A DNA stretch of 64,000 nt from Thiomicrospira sp. WB1 (GTDB lineage: Bacteria; Pseudomonadota; Gammaproteobacteria; Thiomicrospirales; Thiomicrospiraceae). The notes beneath the pieces were generated by a model. The model was not told where the DNA came from, ran no database searches, and saw only the letters and a program-made list of their open reading frames with translations. The position numbers and the translations under genes were made by a program. Below, in pieces: positions 17,872 to 26,349 of the stretch; within the stretch, counting starts at the first letter, position 1; the number at the start of each line of letters is the position of its first letter. The stretch covers positions 620,001 to 684,000 of the forward strand of contig NZ_LQBN01000001.1 in the NCBI RefSeq assembly GCF_001507535.1. Reading direction: 5' to 3'.

Positions 17872-18945
17872 TCAAGCTTCGTCGGTGGATTGGCTCATTT
17901 GAGCAATTTTTTCTTTCAAAGCGTCATTGGCCGCCTTGAGTTGCTGATTCTTTTCTCGAATACGTTTGAGCTCGTCGCGCATTTCACCCGGTTCGTGCGC
18001 GGCACTGAGTTCATGCGGTTCGATGTCGTATCCCGCTTCCTTGGCCGCGGCAAAGGCACGCTCTGTGGCCTCAAAGGTGGATTCGATCGCCTTTTGCGCG
18101 GCATCGGTGGCACTTTGGGCTTTTTGCGAAATGCTCAAGGCCAGACGGGTGGCTTCTCGAGCGGTGTCGCCAACCTGTGCATTCATGGCGTCGGTGTCCT
18201 GACTGGTTTGAATGGCGTTTTGCATTTCGTCAATCGCTTCGCCCGCCAGCGACACCACATCTGTGTCGTCGGTCTCGGCGGAGGTGTCACCGACGGAGGT
18301 CGCTTGCTCCGTGCCTGGTTCCGCGTCGTTGCTGTCCGCTGCATCAGTTTCTTCGCTGACGGCTTCGGTCGGCGCTTCATCGTCCGAGACCGGAGCGTCT
18401 GCTTCAGCGGCCGGATCTTCTTCCTCGGCGGCCTCAGTGTTGTCCTCGGGCATCTCTGACGGTTCCGAGGTGTCCTCAGCGGGCATTTCCTCTGCGGCCG
18501 TGTCGGCGTCTGATGTGTCGTCTTCCGTGTCAGAGTCGGTTGCCTCCGTATCCACGTCATTGGGTTCGCTCTCAGCGGCTTCCTCGGCGTCAGCGCTTTG
18601 CGCTGTCTCCGCTGCGTCTGTTTCGCTCATCTCAGAGTCCGACGCCTCGTCTTCAACCTCAATCTCGGTCGGCATCTCGGGTTCCTTGCCATCATCGGAT
18701 TCGCTGTCGTCAGCTGGGTTGGCTTGTTCGGTCTCGGTTTCTTCCGGCTCTGAGTTAGAGTCGGTTTCTGTCGAGGTTTCGTCCTCACCGTTTTCCAGTT
18801 CGTCCAAGGCGTCCAGCAGTTCATCGGCCTGGGTTGTTGAGTCGTCCGGTGTGGAGGCGTTTTGTTCCGCGTTTTCGCCTTCCTCTCCCAGCATCTTCAT
18901 CATTTCCTGAGTGGCCTGATCGTCTTTTTCAGCATCAATGGTCAT
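17872..18945 (-). CDS. Unrecognised extremely acidic protein with C-terminal coiled coil
   Basis: A 357-residue protein of unknown function. The start is ATG 18945, with AGGGG upstream; its first codons overlap the end of the RluA-like gene. Residues about 20-240 are dominated by Asp, Glu, Ser, Thr and Ala with almost no basic residues; a shared motif ADELLDALDELE lies at 40-51. The final third (about 245-357) becomes helical and mixed-charge (AATRLALSISQKAQ-like, then KRIREKNQQLKAANDALKEKIAQ), probably a coiled coil. It has no signal peptide or membrane helix. Possibilities include a polar or scaffold protein that binds a basic partner, or an adaptor for the membrane protein encoded next to it; none can be chosen from sequence. 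Confidence 0.72.
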   Translation of the reverse strand: MTIDAEKDDQATQEMMKMLGEEGENAEQNASTPDDSTTQADELLDALDELENGEDETSTETDSNSEPEETETEQANPADDSESDDGKEPEMPTEIEVEDEASDSEMSETDAAETAQSADAEEAAESEPNDVDTEATDSDTEDDTSDADTAAEEMPAEDTSEPSEMPEDNTEAAEEEDPAAEADAPVSDDEAPTEAVSEETDAADSNDAEPGTEQATSVGDTSAETDDTDVVSLAGEAIDEMQNAIQTSQDTDAMNAQVGDTAREATRLALSISQKAQSATDAAQKAIESTFEATERAFAAAKEAGYDIEPHELSAAHEPGEMRDELKRIREKNQQLKAANDALKEKIAQMSQSTDEA

Positions 18946-19684
18946 AACTGAATCCCCTGTCGGTTTCCTGTTCGGTCGGTTGATTGTCGGTAACAAAGCA
19001 TTTTTTGTGCCAGTCTGATAGGGGATAATCGAAGCACAAGGGTTGCTGAGTCAACGGGTGCATGAAGCTCAGATGGCAGGCATGCAGCATCAATCGTGAA
19101 CTGAGGCGCTGTATGCGTTCCGGAGCATAGAGGTTGTCACCAAGGATCGGGTGCCCCAGTGACGCCATCTGCAGGCGCAGTTGATGCGAGCGGCCAGTGG
19201 TGGGGGAGAGCGTTACTTCAAATGCATGGTGATGCCCATCCAGGCAAAGCGTCTCTGTGCGCAATGCCCAGTCGGTATGGGTGGCTTTGCCTTGTCGCAT
19301 GTCAATTTTCTGGCGCGGTCGATTGGGCCAGTCACAAATCTGAGGCAGCTGCAAAGTACCCTGCTGCTGACTAGGCATTCCAAAGCACCAGGCCTGGTAA
19401 GTTTTGCTGATCTGGCGCCGCTCGAATGACCGGCTCAAAGCGCGATGCGTGTCGGCATCGCGGGCCAATACCATTAAGCCGGAGGTGTCCATGTCCAGCC
19501 GATGCACAATGCGGGCATCGGGCCAGGCAAGCTGGATCTGACCGATCAGGCTGTGCTCGGCAGGACGCGTCCGACCGGGCACCGACAGGAGGCCGCTGGG
19601 CTTGCTTACAACCAGAAGCCAGTCGTCTTCATAGCACACCCAGTCGGGCGCATAATGATGGTGTGGGGGCAGCGTCGAGGAAAT
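18935..19684 (-). CDS. RluA-family pseudouridine synthase (RluA-like), start codon unclear
   Basis: A pseudouridine synthase closest by eye to RluA, which modifies 23S rRNA U746 and tRNA U32. Conserved segments are SKPSGLLSVPGR, the catalytic motif HRLDMDTSGLMV with its Asp, QICDWPNRPRQKIDM, TGRSHQLRLQM and GHPILGDNLYAP. There is no S4 domain, as in RluA. The homologous region begins near HHHYAPDW, yet no ATG or GTG lies just upstream; the ATT at 19684 (AAGAGG six bases before it) is my choice. TTG 19753 is an alternative with a badly placed ribosome site. Its stop overlaps the start of the acidic-protein gene, so these genes are co-translated. A palindrome copy lies within the coding region. 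Confidence 0.82.
   Translation of the reverse strand: MSSTLPPHHHYAPDWVCYEDDWLLVVSKPSGLLSVPGRTRPAEHSLIGQIQLAWPDARIVHRLDMDTSGLMVLARDADTHRALSRSFERRQISKTYQAWCFGMPSQQQGTLQLPQICDWPNRPRQKIDMRQGKATHTDWALRTETLCLDGHHHAFEVTLSPTTGRSHQLRLQMASLGHPILGDNLYAPERIQRLSSRLMLHACHLSFMHPLTQQPLCFDYPLSDWHKKCFVTDNQPTEQETDRGFSYDH
19387..19398. repeat. 12-bp palindrome copy 3
   Basis: ACCAGGCCTGGT inside the RluA-like gene, where it falls in the frame giving Tyr-Gln-Ala-Trp-Cys (starting at a second codon position), different from the frames used in rmuC and tmk. Confidence 0.9.
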
Positions 19685-19768
19685 GGCGAGCCTCTTTCTT
19701 GTCCGAGTAAGGAATTTGTTAGAATCTGGTGTTCTTATTCTAATGCAAACCAACCTTGAGGAAAAAAG

Positions 19769-20248
19769 ATGTCGCACCAAGTTTCTGTTCTGTTTGTCTG
19801 TTTGGGCAATATTTGCCGATCGCCGACGGCACACGCCGTTTTTCGACAAAAAGTGGCTCAAAGAGGGCTTGAAGATCAGATTCGCATTGATTCAGCTGGC
19901 ACCGGTGGTTGGCACATTGGCAAACCGGCTGACCAGCGTGCCAGCGCGGTGGCGCATGAAAAAGGCATTCCGATGGCGGACCTGCGCGCCAGACAGGTGG
20001 ATCTGGGGGATTTGATTGAGTTTGATTATGTGCTGGCGATGGACGATGCCAATTACCATGATCTGCTTGAGATGGCGTTACCGGAGCACCGGGAAAAAAT
20101 TCATCGCTTTTTGGACTTTGCCCCGGAGTACGCTGAAACCGAAGTCCCCGATCCATATTATGGTGGCCCGGAAGGGTTTGATCATGTATTTGAGTTGGTG
20201 GACGCGGCGTCGGAAGGGTTGTTGAAGGAATTGGCGGCCAAGTTGTAA
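19769..20248 (+). CDS. Low-molecular-weight protein tyrosine phosphatase
   Basis: A 159-residue cytosolic phosphatase of the arsenate-reductase-like fold. The P-loop VCLGNICRSPT has the nucleophile C11 and R17 (CX5R), and the general-acid loop is VPDPYYGG. The length is normal. It could act on exopolysaccharide tyrosine kinases or small phosphoesters; no kinase is nearby, so the substrate is unknown. The ATG has GAGGAAAA upstream. It is divergent from the RluA-like gene, sharing a short upstream region with a possible -10 (TAGAAT, 19720-19725), and convergent with rne across a palindrome copy and a terminator. Confidence 0.92.
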   Translation: MSHQVSVLFVCLGNICRSPTAHAVFRQKVAQRGLEDQIRIDSAGTGGWHIGKPADQRASAVAHEKGIPMADLRARQVDLGDLIEFDYVLAMDDANYHDLLEMALPEHREKIHRFLDFAPEYAETEVPDPYYGGPEGFDHVFELVDAASEGLLKELAAKL

Positions 20249-20254
20249 ATGTTG

Positions 20255-20266
20255 ACCAGGCCTGGT
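20255..20266. repeat. 12-bp palindrome copy 4
   Basis: ACCAGGCCTGGT seven bases after the phosphatase stop, in the convergent junction with rne. The flanks TTG...TTAA give a partial extension of the dyad. Confidence 0.9.
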
Positions 20267-20306
20267 TAAGTCCGGCGAGCTTACGATAGGACAGTGGGCT
20301 CAAAAT

Positions 20307-20345
20307 AAAAAGCCCGAAGGGACAGTCTGTCCCTTCGGGCTTTTT
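20307..20345. terminator. Bidirectional intrinsic terminator between the phosphatase gene and rne
   Basis: An almost loopless inverted repeat: 19-nt arms AAAAAGCCCGAAGGGACAG and their complement around one T. A tract of five A and a tract of five T flank the GC core, so it can end transcription from both sides. It also covers the 3' end of rne. Confidence 0.9.
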
Positions 20346-20366
20346 AATGCGCCGGATGACGTGGGA

Positions 20367-22802
20367 TTAACGGCTGCCGGTTTTGGCCTGCGCGGTCTCC
20401 GATTGGGTGTCAGACGACGGTGTGGTGTCTGATTTCGTCTCTTCCGTTTTGGAAGGCGACGCTGTTTCGGATGGCTGCGATGGTTGAGCAGGTGACTGAT
20501 CCGGTGCCGTTGACTGAGCCGCTGCGTTACCCTGGCTTGGCGTTGCCGGTTTGTCGGTTTTACTTTGGGTTTCTGCCGCGGCTGCAGCCGGGTTGTTTTC
20601 CGAGCTCACAGTGACGCCCGCTGTGTCCTGAGGCGGCACGGCATGGATCGACATGTTTTCGGCCCCCGCAGGCTTCCGACGACGGCTGTTGTAGCTGCGG
20701 CTGTTGTAGCGGCTGCGACGACGAGGACGCTTATCCTGGTCCCCTTTGTCCTGATCCGCGCCCTGAGGGCTGGGGGTCGATTTTGCCGCCGGTTTTTCAT
20801 TGGCCGAGGACGATTTGTCCGTCTGAGCGCCCGGGGCATTGTCTCGATTGTTTTGACGCGGGTTGCGTCGGCGCCGGCTGTTCGGCTTATGGCCGGAATC
20901 GGATTTTTGCTCTTTACCCGCGTTGTCGGTCGGTTTTTTGCTCTGTGGTTTTTTCGCTCCCCCGGTGTCCTTGCCATTTTTGGCTTCGGGTTTGCCGGAT
21001 TTGTCCGAGCGTTTGCGTCCGTTGCCGTTCTGGTTACGGCGACGGGGTTTCTGGCCGCCGTTGCGTGGCTTGTTGCGGCCTGATTCCGAACCTTTCGACT
21101 GACTTTGCTTGTCCGTGTTGTCTTCGGACTCATCGGCAAACAGGGTTTGCCAGAGACGTTTGAACAGCCCCGGTTTCTGTGCTTTCTCCGGCGTTTTGGG
21201 TGACGGAGCGGGCGCACCCTGCTGCATGTTTTTAATGGCCGGTTCTTCTTTGACCACTTTTGGAAGGGCCTGTTTTTCCGGGCTGTCTTTGCTGACAAAC
21301 TCTTTGATCTTATAACTGGAATCGGTGGTTAGCTCATCTCCGTGTCGACTGCGCTCGATGATGAAATCCGGTGTGTCCAGATGCTCATTGGGGATGATCA
21401 TCAGATGCAGCTTGTAACGGTCTTCAATGTGCGTGATCTGATGACGTTTTTCATTGAGCAGGAAGGTGGCCACATCCACCGGAAGTTGAACCGTGACCCG
21501 ACGGGTGTTTTCTTTCATCGCTTCTTCTTCAAGCAGGCGCAATGTGGAGAGGGCCAGTGACTGTACCCCGCGGATCACGCCTACGCCTTTGCAGCGTGGA
21601 CAGACCATTTGCGTGGATTCCTCAATGGAAGGGCGCAGGCGCTGGCGCGACATTTCCAAAAGGCCAAAGCGCGAGATGCGGCCGATCTGAACCCGGGCCC
21701 GGTCCGATTTAACCGCTTCGCGCATCTTATTTTCCACGTCACGCTGGTGACGGTTGGAATGCATGTCGATGAAATCGATCACAACCAGACCGCCAATGTC
21801 ACGCAGACGCAGTTGGCGGGCGATTTCGTTGGCGGCTTCCAGGTTGGTATGGTAGGCCGTTTCTTCGATGTCGCCGCCTTTGGTGGAGCGACTGGAGTTG
21901 ATGTCGATCGAGGTCAGGGCTTCGGTGATGTCGATCACAATGGCGCCGCCAGACGGCAGAATGACTTCGCGACTGTAGGCGGTTTCGATCTGAGATTCGA
22001 CCTGGAAGCGCGTAAACAGCGGCACTTTGTCCTGATAAGGTTTCACCTTGTACACTTGGTGCGGCATGACGTGCTGGATGAAATCCCGGGCCTTGTGGAA
22101 AGTTTCCATGTCATCGATGATGATTTCACCGATGTCCTGGCGCAGGTAATCACGAATCGCCAGAATAACAATGTCGGATTCCTGATGGATCAGGAACGGT
22201 GCCTGCTTGGAGGTGGAGGCGGATTTGATCGCTTCCCAGAGTTGAACCAGATAGTTCACGCCCCATTGCAGTTCTTCGGTGGATTTGCCCACGCCCGCGG
22301 TGCGAATGATCAACCCCATGCCTTCGGGCATGTCGAGATCCTGCAGTGCGGAACGGGTTTCAGAGCGGTCATCGCCTTCGATGCGACGCGAGATGCCGCC
22401 CGCTTTGGGGTTGTTGGGCATCATCACCACGTAAGGGCCAGCCAGCGTGATTTGGGTGGTCAGGGCGGCGCCTTTGTTGCCTCGTTCTTCTTTTTGGACC
22501 TGGACAATGATTTCCTGGCCTTCTTTGAGAACGTCTTTGATGGACAGGCGTCCTTCCGACTTTTCCGGGTAGTATTCTTCGGCCACTTCTTTGAAAGGTA
22601 GAAAGCCGTGACGTTCGGAGCCATAGTCAACAAAAGCGGCTTCCAGGCTGGGTTCGATCCGAGTGACCGTGCCTTTGTAGATGTTGGCTTTCTTTTTTTG
22701 GTGGTGGGGGGTTTCGACATCCAGGTCGTATAGTTTCTGCCCATCGACCAGGGCAATGCGCACCTCTTCAGATTGGGTGGCGTTAATCAGCATTCGTTTC
22801 AT
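20367..22802 (-). CDS. rne: Ribonuclease E
   Basis: An 811-residue RNase E, the central endonuclease for mRNA decay and rRNA/tRNA processing. The N-terminal catalytic half shows the start MKRMLINATQSEEVRIALVDG, an S1 domain (about 38-120), the 5' sensor and the DNase I-like region with catalytic Asp in VIDITEALTSIDINS and VIDFIDMHSNRHQRDVE, and the zinc-link CPRCKGVG. After about residue 500 it turns into an Arg/Lys/Asn/Gln-rich then Ser/Thr/Pro-rich disordered tail, shorter than the E. coli scaffold, with basic RRRR patches likely to bind RNA. Such a tail favours RNase E over RNase G. A long leader upstream leaves room for autoregulation. Confidence 0.95.
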   Translation of the reverse strand: MKRMLINATQSEEVRIALVDGQKLYDLDVETPHHQKKKANIYKGTVTRIEPSLEAAFVDYGSERHGFLPFKEVAEEYYPEKSEGRLSIKDVLKEGQEIIVQVQKEERGNKGAALTTQITLAGPYVVMMPNNPKAGGISRRIEGDDRSETRSALQDLDMPEGMGLIIRTAGVGKSTEELQWGVNYLVQLWEAIKSASTSKQAPFLIHQESDIVILAIRDYLRQDIGEIIIDDMETFHKARDFIQHVMPHQVYKVKPYQDKVPLFTRFQVESQIETAYSREVILPSGGAIVIDITEALTSIDINSSRSTKGGDIEETAYHTNLEAANEIARQLRLRDIGGLVVIDFIDMHSNRHQRDVENKMREAVKSDRARVQIGRISRFGLLEMSRQRLRPSIEESTQMVCPRCKGVGVIRGVQSLALSTLRLLEEEAMKENTRRVTVQLPVDVATFLLNEKRHQITHIEDRYKLHLMIIPNEHLDTPDFIIERSRHGDELTTDSSYKIKEFVSKDSPEKQALPKVVKEEPAIKNMQQGAPAPSPKTPEKAQKPGLFKRLWQTLFADESEDNTDKQSQSKGSESGRNKPRNGGQKPRRRNQNGNGRKRSDKSGKPEAKNGKDTGGAKKPQSKKPTDNAGKEQKSDSGHKPNSRRRRNPRQNNRDNAPGAQTDKSSSANEKPAAKSTPSPQGADQDKGDQDKRPRRRSRYNSRSYNSRRRKPAGAENMSIHAVPPQDTAGVTVSSENNPAAAAAETQSKTDKPATPSQGNAAAQSTAPDQSPAQPSQPSETASPSKTEETKSDTTPSSDTQSETAQAKTGSR

Positions 22803-23405
22803 GCGATTCTCTTTCGTTTTCTGGGGCCAAGGCTCAGTCGAAGAGAATAAGGCGAGAAGGCGTCTTTAAGACAGTCAGACAGTTGAGTGCGTTCGTGTGA
22901 TTCATCATCGTTGGGACTGAAATCGATTCAATCCCTTTCCTGTTTTGCAGGAATACGTCGTTTGGCACCGCTTTCGAGTGATAGTGACTGTAATAGTTTT
23001 TTGTCGAGCCAGGCATTTTTGTGCAGTCCCGGCTCTTAGCCAATCAGATGTTCGCGTCAGTCATATGGCGGCAATCTAATTTATTTTGGGTTCACCCCAT
23101 CCGGGTGATCTCTCGTATCACGTCGCCAGCGTCTTATGTTCATCGCCTTTCGGGCCGTTGCGCTGCGAGGTGTTTATTCTCTTCCACTGGTCAAAGGCCA
23201 GGGTTAAAATTCATGCGTCCACCCTGTCAGGATCACCGACAAGGTTTAATAGTTGTTCTTTCTTAAAGCTTGGACAATATAGCACGCTGTTGGTCCCTAT
23301 GCAATTGAAATTCCTGAATTGAGCCACACACCGCGCAGCGAATTCAGTAAAATGCGCGCCATGAATGCCAAAGATAACTCAACCCGTTCCTCAGCCGAAG
23401 GGACG
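22803..23405. other. Long intergenic region between rne and rluC (about 600 bp)
   Basis: It holds the leader and promoter of rne (minus strand) and of rluC (plus strand). No open frame with gene-like content was found. A few short inverted repeats are present, such as GTGAT...ATCAC near 23105-23122 and CTGG...CCAG near 23187-23201. E. coli rne has a long structured leader used for autoregulation; a similar role here is possible but no homologous element was recognised. No confident -35/-10 pair was seen. Confidence 0.4.
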
Positions 23406-24344
23406 ATGACTCAGGTTCGCTGGATTGAAGTCAGTGAGGACGATGCCGGTCAGCGACTGGATAATTTTCTGATGCGCTGTTACCGCAAGGTTCCCAAAAC
23501 GCTGATCTATCGCGTGATTCGTAAAGGGGAAGTGCGGGTGGACAAAGGGCGCGTCAAGCCGCATCGCAAGCTCAAAGCTGGAGAGGTGGTGCGCGTACCG
23601 CCGATTCGACAGCCTGATGCCCCGGGTGAAGCGGTGATTGCGCAGGCCCAGCTCGACCGGATTGAGCAGAGTATTGTGTATGAAGACGCTGATCTGCTGG
23701 TGCTGAATAAACCCTCAGGCGTGGCGGTGCATGGCGGCAGTGGTTTGAGTTGGGGCGTGATTGAGGTGCTGCGACGTCTGCGTCCGCACGCCAAGCGCAT
23801 GGAGCTGGTGCACAGGCTGGACCGGGATACGTCGGGCTGTCTGCTGGTCGCCAAAAAGGCATCGGTGTTGAAGGCGTTGCACGCCCAGGTTCGTCAGGAT
23901 GCGCTGCTGAAGCAATATTGGGCACTGGTGGCGCCGCACTGGCCGCAGGGGTTGGATAAGGTGGATTTGCCGCTGGAGAAAAACACCTTGCAGTCGGGAG
24001 AGCGCCTGGTCAAAGTGTCGGCACAGGGCAAACCATCGTTGAGTGAGTTCCGCCCGTTGGAAACCTTTTCTGAGGCGGATTTGGTCGAGGTGACCCTGCG
24101 GACCGGGCGTACGCATCAGATCCGTGTGCATGCTCAGGTAAGCGGCGCGCCGCTGGTTGGGGATGAAAAGTATGGCGATCGGGATGTGAATCGATCGTTT
24201 CGAAAGCGTGGCATGAAACGACTGGCGTTGCATGCACGACGTTTGGGCTTCAAACACCCGGTGACTGATCAATGGTGTGTGTTTGAAGCGCCACTGCACG
24301 AGGATTTTTCAGCGCTTTTGGCGCAAATGCGAGGTGACGGTTGA
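23406..24344 (+). CDS. rluC: 23S rRNA pseudouridine synthase RluC
   Basis: Makes pseudouridines 955, 2504 and 2580 of 23S rRNA in E. coli. The S4 RNA-binding domain is at about 13-75 (AGQRLDNFLMRCYRKVPKTL, RKGEVRVDKGRVKPHRKLKAGE) and the catalytic domain has HRLDRDTSGCLLVAKK. ATG 23406 (MTQVRWIEV) has AAGGGA just upstream and matches the RluC N-terminus; earlier in-frame starts (23361, 23352, TTG 23319) would add a Ser/Thr-rich extension. RluC next to rne repeats the E. coli arrangement, and the rluC-HAD junction overlaps. It is 312 residues, normal for RluC. Confidence 0.92.
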   Translation: MTQVRWIEVSEDDAGQRLDNFLMRCYRKVPKTLIYRVIRKGEVRVDKGRVKPHRKLKAGEVVRVPPIRQPDAPGEAVIAQAQLDRIEQSIVYEDADLLVLNKPSGVAVHGGSGLSWGVIEVLRRLRPHAKRMELVHRLDRDTSGCLLVAKKASVLKALHAQVRQDALLKQYWALVAPHWPQGLDKVDLPLEKNTLQSGERLVKVSAQGKPSLSEFRPLETFSEADLVEVTLRTGRTHQIRVHAQVSGAPLVGDEKYGDRDVNRSFRKRGMKRLALHARRLGFKHPVTDQWCVFEAPLHEDFSALLAQMRGDG

Positions 24345-25012
24345 AGCGGTATCAATGTGTGATTTTTGACTGGGACGGCACGCTGATGAACTCAGAAGCC
24401 CGCATCGTCCATGCCATACAGGTGGCGGCGGAGCGTGCTGGTTTTCCAGTTTTGCCTGCAGAAGAAAGCAAACAGATCATCGGCCTGAGTTTGGCCAATG
24501 CGGTCAAAACACTTTACCCGCAAGCCGATCAGGCCGGGATTGAAGCCATATCGCATGGCTATACGGAGTGCTTTCTCAATGAGTCCGAGGTCCCCATGGA
24601 GCCATTTGCAGGGCTAGACGCTTTGCTTGGGCACATCCGGCTTCAGGGGGCGAAAACGGTGATTGCCACCGGGAAAAGTCGACGAGGCCTTGATCAGGTG
24701 TTGTCGGAAACCGGTTTGGGACGACATTTTGATTGGACGCGGACGCCAGTGGAATCAGCGTCCAAGCCCGACCCGCTGATGCTGGAGCAGATTCTGGATA
24801 AATACGCTCTAACCCCGGAGGATGCCGTCATGGTTGGGGACACGGAGTTTGATATGCAGATGGCGCATGCGTTGGGCATGGACCGTGTGGCGATGACGCA
24901 CGGGGTGCATGAACTGGAGCGATTATTGGCCTATGAGCCGGTCGCGCATCATGATGACCTGCCTTCGCTTCAGGCCTGGCTGGACGGGCGCTTGCAGACG
25001 CATTCGCCTTAA
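24341..25012 (+). CDS. HAD-superfamily (subfamily IA) phosphatase
   Basis: A 223-residue HAD hydrolase with motif I DWDGTLMNS (nucleophile Asp and acid/base Asp), motif II IATGKSRRG, motif III Lys in SKPDPLML and motif IV GDTEFDMQMA. The cap is of the C1 helical type, as in phosphoglycolate phosphatase-like enzymes; phosphoglycolate would be a sensible substrate in an autotroph, but this cannot be decided from sequence. The start is TTG 24341, overlapping the rluC stop (TTGA), and no other start fits. It converges on yceF with a 4-bp overlap of the two 3' ends, leaving no terminator. Confidence 0.85.
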   Translation: MKRYQCVIFDWDGTLMNSEARIVHAIQVAAERAGFPVLPAEESKQIIGLSLANAVKTLYPQADQAGIEAISHGYTECFLNESEVPMEPFAGLDALLGHIRLQGAKTVIATGKSRRGLDQVLSETGLGRHFDWTRTPVESASKPDPLMLEQILDKYALTPEDAVMVGDTEFDMQMAHALGMDRVAMTHGVHELERLLAYEPVAHHDDLPSLQAWLDGRLQTHSP

Positions 25013-25629
25013 TCGCTGCGTTCGATGGGCAGCGCCAGTCCGGCGGCTTTGAGGAAGCCCGTTAGTTGAATCAGGGGCAGACCGATCAGGGCGTTGGGAT
25101 CATGCGTGTCAATGCCTTCAAACAAGGTGATGCCCAGGCCCTCCGATTTGAAGCTGCCCGCGCAGTGATAAGGCGCTTCAGCCTGTAAATAGGCGTTGAT
25201 GGTGCGTTCGTCCAGTAACCGAAAGTGCACATCGGTTTGATCCAGTCCTTCCCAGCGTCCATGAGGGGTAACCAGTGCCAGAGACGTATAAAACGTGACC
25301 GTCTGGCCGCTGAATGCTTTCAGTTGTGCGAACGCCTTTTCATGCGTCAGCGGTTTGCCCAGCGCCTGGCCCTTGAAGCAAGCGCTCTGGTCGGAGCCGA
25401 TGACCCAGCTGTGCGGATGATGCCGGGCAACGGCCAGGGCTTTTTCGGTGCCCAGCCGCAGAGTCATCTGATCAACGGGTTCGTTCGGACGCGGGCGTTC
25501 GTCAATGTCCGGGTTTTTGCATTCGAAAGGGCATTGCAGTTTTTGCAGGCAGGCGCGACGAAAAGGGGAACTGGAGGCCAGAAGGATGTGAGGCAGTTCC
25601 TGGCGGTTGGAAAGAGTGGGTTGGTTCAT
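25009..25629 (-). CDS. yceF: Maf-like nucleotide pyrophosphatase YceF
   Basis: A 206-residue Maf/Ham1-like enzyme; E. coli YceF hydrolyses 7-methyl-GTP as a house-cleaning activity. Conserved blocks are LLASSSPFRRACL (substrate loop), the catalytic Asp in VIGSDQSACFKGQALGKP, FSGQTVTFYTSLAL and CAGSFKSEGLG. The gene lies between rluC and yceD as in E. coli, and is divergent from yceD. The 3' end overlaps the HAD gene by 4 bp. About 10 extra N-terminal residues precede the conserved region (HILLASSSPFRR). Confidence 0.9.
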   Translation of the reverse strand: MNQPTLSNRQELPHILLASSSPFRRACLQKLQCPFECKNPDIDERPRPNEPVDQMTLRLGTEKALAVARHHPHSWVIGSDQSACFKGQALGKPLTHEKAFAQLKAFSGQTVTFYTSLALVTPHGRWEGLDQTDVHFRLLDERTINAYLQAEAPYHCAGSFKSEGLGITLFEGIDTHDPNALIGLPLIQLTGFLKAAGLALPIERSD

Positions 25630-25684
25630 GCTAGCCTCTTGTTTTCACTGGTTTTCATCTGGTGTCCAACGTCGGGATTTGTTT

Positions 25685-25713
25685 TTGACATTCTAGGGGT
25701 TTACGGTTATTAT
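25685..25713 (+). promoter_or_regulatory. Sigma70 promoter upstream of yceD-rpmF
   Basis: TTGACA at 25685-25690, a 17-bp spacer and TATTAT at 25708-25713. Only 8 bp separate the -10 from the yceD ATG, so the message is nearly leaderless for yceD and mainly drives the rpmF unit. This is the strongest promoter match ahead of the fatty-acid cluster. Confidence 0.75.
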
Positions 25714-25721
25714 GCCCCGCT

Positions 25722-26258
25722 ATGTCAGAAAAGCTACCCGAGTTGATTGATCCGGTCTACTGCGCGCAACATCATAAGGCGTATGTAGGCCAAGTCAAAC
25801 AAGCGCGTTTTCCGCGTTTGGCGGATCAGTTGGTTCAGGCCGATGACTGGGTGGAGGTTGCCATCAAATTCTACCCCTGTCCCGGTGTGAAGGCCTATGG
25901 TTTTGACTTGCGTGTGAAGACCTGTCTGCGTTTGCAATGTCAGCGGTCTTTGCAACCGTTTGGCTTTCCGGTTGACGTGGCGCTTTCCGGTGCGTTTGTG
26001 GAAAGTATGGCCTTGGCGGAATCTCTGCCGGAAGAGATGGCGGTATTTGAGCTGCCGGAGGATAAAGTGGCTCTGAACGCTCTGGTTGAGGATGAATTGT
26101 TGTTGCAGATTCCTCTTTCACCGGTTGACACATCGGCTTCACTGCCCGACTATGAGCCGGCGGTCCCGGAGTGGGGGGCGTCGGAATCGGATGTTCACGA
26201 TGAAAAGTCGGACAATCCGTTTCAGGCTTTGCAGGGTTTGAAATCGCAGAATGATTAA
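25722..26258 (+). CDS. yceD: DUF177/YceD family protein
   Basis: A 178-residue YceD homologue, the protein almost always encoded before rpmF and linked to 23S rRNA/ribosome accumulation in plants and bacteria. Recognised by position and by the typical core VKTCLRLQCQRSLQPFGFPVD, followed by the acidic region ending DEKSDNPFQALQGLKSQ. The two cysteines of the CxRC-like segment are present. ATG 25722 is very near the promoter -10. Molecular function is not established. Confidence 0.88.
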   Translation: MSEKLPELIDPVYCAQHHKAYVGQVKQARFPRLADQLVQADDWVEVAIKFYPCPGVKAYGFDLRVKTCLRLQCQRSLQPFGFPVDVALSGAFVESMALAESLPEEMAVFELPEDKVALNALVEDELLLQIPLSPVDTSASLPDYEPAVPEWGASESDVHDEKSDNPFQALQGLKSQND

Positions 26259-26279
26259 TTGCACAGGCACCGGTTTTTG

Positions 26280-26291
26280 ACCAGGCCTGGT
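26280..26291. repeat. 12-bp palindrome copy 5
   Basis: ACCAGGCCTGGT in the 91-bp yceD-rpmF gap, flanked by TTTTTG on the left and TTG on the right. Confidence 0.9.
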
Positions 26292-26349
26292 TGTCCGTAT
26301 GGCGTTTGAGCCATGAAACATTGCCACCACTGAATTCAGGAGAAATATT

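Noticed and set aside
18212-18910. Ser/Val-rich open frame of 232 codons opposite the acidic protein
   Set aside because: It is the complement of Asp/Glu/Ser/Ala codons and has no homology. The acidic frame has a ribosome site and operon overlap. Some doubt remains because the acidic protein itself is unrecognised.
21609-22601. Open frame of 330 codons antisense to rne
   Set aside because: It mirrors rne, shows no family motif (His/Phe/Asp-rich shadow translation) and has no ribosome site; rne itself is certain.
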